A DNA stretch of 64,000 nucleotides from assembly GCF_000383615.1 (NCBI RefSeq), contig NZ_KB911591.1, positions 1 to 64,000 of the forward strand. Direction: 5' to 3'. Source of the DNA: Streptomyces canus 299MFChir4.1. Its GTDB lineage: Bacteria; Actinomycetota; Actinomycetes; Streptomycetales; Streptomycetaceae. A model generated the notes under the pieces. It did no database searches, was not told the origin of the DNA, and saw only the letters and a program-made list of their open reading frames with translations. The position numbers and the translations under genes were made by a program. Positions 61,481 through 64,000 of this stretch are shown here, one piece after another (position 1 is the stretch's first letter; every line of letters begins with the position of its first letter).

Positions 61481-62650
61481 TCACCCCTCCCGGCGCAGGC
61501 CGACCACCAGGTCGCGGGGCAGGCCGTGGGTGTCGTGGAGGTAGTCGTAGTCCTCCTCGCTCAGCGGCCCCCGGTACCGCGGCCCGGACAGCAGCCTGCG
61601 ACCGCGGTCCAGCAGCCTGTCGAACCGGCGCTCCTCCTCCACCAGCACGTCCCGGACGGGTTCCGTCCCGCAGGACTGCCGGAAGTGGTCCAGCGTGTGC
61701 TGGAGGACCTCCACCGGCAGGTCCGAGAGGGTGCGGGACGGGTCGTCGCGCCGCAGGGTGGTCAGCAGCCGGCGGACAACGCGGCGCAGGACATGACCGC
61801 GGCCGGTGGTGGACGGCCGTACCCCGTCGCCGATCACGACGGCAGCGGAGCGCAGATGGTCGCTGACCAGACGCAGCGACGGTTCGTCGAGCTGCCACAG
61901 GGGCGGCAGCAGGCACCTGAAGGGCTCGAACAGATCGGTGTCGTGGACGGATTCATGGCCCTGGAGGACGGTGACCAGGCGCTCCAGACCCATGCCGGTG
62001 TCGATGCCGGGGCGCCGCAGGGGCTGGAGCGAGCCGTCCTCGAGACGCCGGTAGCGCATGACGACGTGGTTCCAGATCTCCACCCAGCGCGGGTCTGTGG
62101 TGGGGGTGCCCCGGGGCGGGGTGCCGCCGGTCCACACGAAGATCTCCGAGTCGGGTCCGCACGGGCCGACCGGGCCGTTGGACCACCAGTTGTCCTCCCG
62201 GGTGAGCTCCACGGGGACCTCAAGCTCCTCCCAGGTGCGCAGGGACTCCAGGTCGGGGCCCACCTGCTCGTCACCACCGAAGACCGTGACGTGGAGGCGC
62301 TCGCGGGGGATGCCGAAGCCGTCCCGGAGCAGTTCGTACCCCCAGCGGAGGCTCTGCGGGTGGCCGTAGTCGCCGAGCGACCACGAGCCGAGCATCTCGA
62401 ACACCGTCAGGTGCGTGGAGTCACCGACCTCGTCGAGATCGGTGGTCCGCAGACAGCGCTGCACATTGACGAGGCGGCGGCCCCGCGGATGCGGGCGGCC
62501 CTCCAGGAAGGGGGTGAGCGGATGCATGCCCGAGGTGGTGAACAGCACCGGGTCGCCCGGCGGTGGCAGCAGCGTGCTGCCCGTGATCAGGTGGTGTCCG
62601 CGCTCGCGGTAGAAATCGGTGAAGACGCGTACGGTCCGGTCCGTGTCCAT
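61481..62650 (-). CDS. truncated alanyl-tRNA synthetase paralogue (catalytic and tRNA-recognition part only)
   Basis: A 389-residue protein matching the first half of AlaRS. Class II core: GMHPLTPFLEGRPHPRGRR (40-58), QRCLRTTDLDEVGDSTHLTVFEMLGSWSLGDY (64-95), GPCGPDSEIF (162-171), IWNHVVMRY (192-200), GIDTGMGLERLVTVLQG (215-231), followed by the tRNA-acceptor part ADHIR-like SDHLRSAAVVIGDGVRPSTTGRGHVLRRVVRRL (263-294). It stops at HDTHGLPRDLVVGLRREG, just where full AlaRS enters its editing domain; editing, C-Ala and oligomerisation parts are missing. It should form alanyl-adenylate. ATG after AAGGA. Upstream lies a possible Ala attenuator. Confidence 0.9.
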   Translation of the reverse strand: MDTDRTVRVFTDFYRERGHHLITGSTLLPPPGDPVLFTTSGMHPLTPFLEGRPHPRGRRLVNVQRCLRTTDLDEVGDSTHLTVFEMLGSWSLGDYGHPQSLRWGYELLRDGFGIPRERLHVTVFGGDEQVGPDLESLRTWEELEVPVELTREDNWWSNGPVGPCGPDSEIFVWTGGTPPRGTPTTDPRWVEIWNHVVMRYRRLEDGSLQPLRRPGIDTGMGLERLVTVLQGHESVHDTDLFEPFRCLLPPLWQLDEPSLRLVSDHLRSAAVVIGDGVRPSTTGRGHVLRRVVRRLLTTLRRDDPSRTLSDLPVEVLQHTLDHFRQSCGTEPVRDVLVEEERRFDRLLDRGRRLLSGPRYRGPLSEEDYDYLHDTHGLPRDLVVGLRREG

Positions 62651-62676
62651 GGTGGTGGTCCTTCGGTCTCATGGGA

Positions 62677-62743
62677 GCCGGAAACGACCACGGGAACAGC
62701 GCGACCAGAGGTCCCGCACCGGCGGTCCGTTTCCGGCCGCCGG
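62677..62743 (-). promoter_or_regulatory. two overlapping hairpins, possible attenuator
   Basis: Minus strand. Hairpin A pairs CCGGCGG (62743-62737) with CCGCCGG (62725-62719). Hairpin B pairs CGTTTCCGGC/GCCGGAAACG (62728-62737 with 62677-62686), a perfect 10-base stem whose first arm lies in A's loop and shares base 62737. The two can only form alternately or as a pseudoknot. B ends 27 bases before the AlaRS-like start codon and could mask or expose its ribosome site. Confidence 0.5.
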
Positions 62744-62757
62744 GGGAGAGGGGGAGG

Positions 62758-62826
62758 TCAGGCGTCGGCAGCCGGCGAGCTGGTCGCTCGCGCGGCTGCG
62801 GTGTGGGTACGGCTGGTGACCTCCAT
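62758..62826 (-). CDS. alanine-rich leader peptide (22 codons), leaderless
   Basis: The frame reads M-E-V-T-S-R-T-H-T-A-A-A-R-A-T-S-S-P-A-A-D-A then TGA: seven Ala codons in 22, clustered. There is no ribosome site, but a promoter places the first transcript base at the A of ATG, and leaderless leader peptides are frequent in actinobacteria. The stop lies 15 bases before hairpin A, the reach of a stalled ribosome. It precedes a protein of alanyl-tRNA synthetase type, so the composition fits the presumed signal. Could still be chance in GC-rich DNA. Confidence 0.45.
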   Translation of the reverse strand: MEVTSRTHTAAARATSSPAADA

Positions 62827-62833
62827 GCGATCA

Positions 62834-62862
62834 ACGGTACGCACAGGGTCTCCGGCCGTCAC
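62834..62862 (-). promoter_or_regulatory. promoter of the leader peptide / AlaRS-like gene
   Basis: Minus strand: GTGACG (62862-62857), 17 bases, TACCGT (62839-62834), then seven bases to the ATG at 62826. Both boxes resemble the vegetative consensus TTGACR / TANNNT. It lies just after the ANTAR stop at 62889. Confidence 0.5.
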
Positions 62863-62888
62863 GCCGTTTTCCCGGAGGGGGCGCCGCC

Positions 62889-63230
62889 TCAGCACTCGCA
62901 CCGCTGTTCCGGCCGTACGAGCGCCCGGCCCCCGTGTGCCGCGTGCGCCTCGACCAGCGCCCCGCGCAGCGCCCGGCGGATCTCCGCGGGCAGAGCGCCG
63001 ACGTTAGGCCAGCGCACGACGTGCCGGGCGACGTCCCGCAGTTTGGTGTTGGTGTGCTGGGACACGGTCCTGAGGACCTCCCACCCCTGCTCGGGGCGGA
63101 GGCCGCTGAGGGCCAGGACGACACCGATCGCCTGATCGACGACGGCGTGCGAGACAAGGGCCTGCCGGAGCTGGGCGGTTTCCGCCTGGAGTTCCTCGAT
63201 CTTCTCAATCAGCTCTTCGTGTTGCGTCAT
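62889..63230 (-). CDS. ANTAR-domain protein
   Basis: A 113-residue ANTAR-only protein closely similar to the one at 5357: ELIEKIEELQAETAQLRQAL (coiled coil), SHAVVDQAIGVVLALSGLRPEQGWEVL, SQHTNTKLRDVARHVV. Both keep the Gln-Ala and Trp-x-x-Leu residues of RNA-binding ANTAR helices. No sensor domain. The ATG at 63230 was chosen because homology starts there; no strong ribosome site. It is divergent from an AraC gene and lies just upstream of the leader promoter. Confidence 0.9.
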   Translation of the reverse strand: MTQHEELIEKIEELQAETAQLRQALVSHAVVDQAIGVVLALSGLRPEQGWEVLRTVSQHTNTKLRDVARHVVRWPNVGALPAEIRRALRGALVEAHAAHGGRALVRPEQRCEC

Positions 63231-63436
63231 GCACCGCCCTGTCGCCCTCTCCCCCTCTTGCCCGGCGACTCCTGCGGACGCCGTCCGTCCAGCCTGCCCG
63301 TCCCCTGCCGTCACTGACGAGCCGGCGGACGCACACCTTGTGACCTGGCAGGACAGAAAACGAAACGCGAGCGGCAGCATCGCGACATTCGAGGGTATGT
63401 GCGAATGACGAGCAGAGAACGGGAGGCCCTGGCGCG

Positions 63437-64000
63437 ATGGAGACGCTGACGTTCGACAGCGACGATCTGGACCGGACCGAGGAGTTCCTCAGTCACGCCT
63501 ACGCGAAGATGCGCATCGGCAACGGCACCCCGGACAGCAGCCGGGCGCGGATCCACCGCAGCGCCATCGACTCGGTCAGCGTCGACGAGCTCGACCTGGA
63601 CTTCGACATGAGCTACGCCGTCACCCCGCTGGGCCGGATCTGCCTGTGCCTGGTCCACGAGGGCACCATCGAGGACCACGTCTACCAAGGCGTCTCGGAC
63701 TCCTTCGGCCCCGGTGACGTGGTGTCCTTCGCGCCGCCCGAGCTGTCCTACGCGGGCCGTGTCCACGCGGCCCGCTACAACATCACCATGCTGGACCCCG
63801 ACCTGCTCAGCCAGGTCGCGGCGACCGCGGACACCCGGAGCCCCGAACCGGTCCGGCTCACCGGGCACCGGCCGCTGAGCCCCGCCGCGGGGGACCGGCT
63901 GCGGTCGACCATCCGCTATGTCCAGGACCACGTCCTCGCGGACGCCGCCGTCGCCGACCAGCCGCTCGTGGCCTCCACGGCCGCCCAGCACCTGGCCGCG
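63437..64000 (+). CDS. AraC family regulator, N-terminal part (runs off the window)
   Basis: The 188 codons present match the N-terminal half of an AraC/XylS regulator of the AraC_binding_2 type: DRTEEFLSHAYAKMRIG at the start, the cupin-like GRICLCLVHEGTI and VSFAPPELSYAGRV, and RLRSTIRYVQDHVLADA before the DNA-binding domain, which lies beyond the window end. ATG with GGGAGG 11 bases upstream. Target unknown. Confidence 0.88.
   Translation, partial: METLTFDSDDLDRTEEFLSHAYAKMRIGNGTPDSSRARIHRSAIDSVSVDELDLDFDMSYAVTPLGRICLCLVHEGTIEDHVYQGVSDSFGPGDVVSFAPPELSYAGRVHAARYNITMLDPDLLSQVAATADTRSPEPVRLTGHRPLSPAAGDRLRSTIRYVQDHVLADAAVADQPLVASTAAQHLAA

Noticed and set aside
62651..62888. T-box riboswitch before the AlaRS-like gene
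   Set aside because: No T-box sequence (GGTGG-type) or specifier-loop pattern was found; the leader-peptide model fits better.

Overview
The window is high-GC actinobacterial DNA, almost certainly from a Streptomyces chromosome. The evidence is strong third-position G/C bias in every convincing reading frame, frequent GTG and TTG starts with GGAGG-like ribosome sites, and a family mix typical of the genus: DUF5133, ANTAR-only proteins, SARP, DUF574 methyltransferase, SigB-type sigma factor and PP2C phosphatase with fused kinase-like domain. At least six decayed or internally deleted genes suggest an accessory, probably arm-proximal, part of the chromosome. No transposase, integrase, CRISPR array, tRNA or rRNA was found.

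Layout. 1-6.7 kb: glycogen / alpha-glucan metabolism (glgE start, an ATP-binding regulator, glgX) next to an ANTAR protein and a SigB-type sigma factor. 6.7-9.5 kb: MarR-regulated DrrAB-like ABC exporter. 9.5-13.8 kb: an MFS-hypothetical-GNAT-hemC operon divergent from an ArsR-like regulator. 13.8-18.6 kb: questin-oxidase-like protein, a secreted NPP1 protein, a stand-alone ATP-dependent DNA ligase, and an SDR/TetR pair around an operator cluster. 18.6-22.2 kb: response regulator with a remnant of its partner, then a DHA2 exporter/TetR pair. 22.4-26.6 kb: a deletion scar of an MFS/AraC pair, DoxX and peroxiredoxin, a large SpoIIE phosphatase, a secreted cupin. 26.7-28.2 kb: LigD 3'-phosphoesterase and an aldo/keto reductase.

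28.3-34.7 kb is a fructan-use locus: a LacI regulator, a four-unit tandem repeat, a GH32 fructosidase and a carbohydrate ABC importer, all coupled by 3-4 base overlaps. 34.7-49.9 kb holds a decayed HIT-like gene, a TauD dioxygenase, a second tandem repeat array, assorted enzymes (luciferase-like, metallophosphoesterase, MHYT protein, hydrolases, DEAD helicase, YciO), a MerR gene with its own operator promoter, and two more pseudogenes. 49.9-51.7 kb is a B12-riboswitch-controlled cobalt transporter (cbtB-cbtA) divergent from a histidine-phosphatase-fold protein that has lost its catalytic histidines. 51.8-61.5 kb: alpha/beta hydrolase and SARP regulator, methyltransferase, flavodoxin-like protein, and a two-component system divergent from an ABC exporter.

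The most unusual element is at 61.5-62.9 kb. A 389-residue protein carries only the catalytic and tRNA-recognition part of alanyl-tRNA synthetase. It is preceded by a likely promoter, a leaderless 22-codon reading frame with seven alanine codons, and two hairpins that compete for the same bases. This looks like an undescribed alanine-sensing attenuator in front of a truncated AlaRS paralogue. The leader is inferred from sequence alone.
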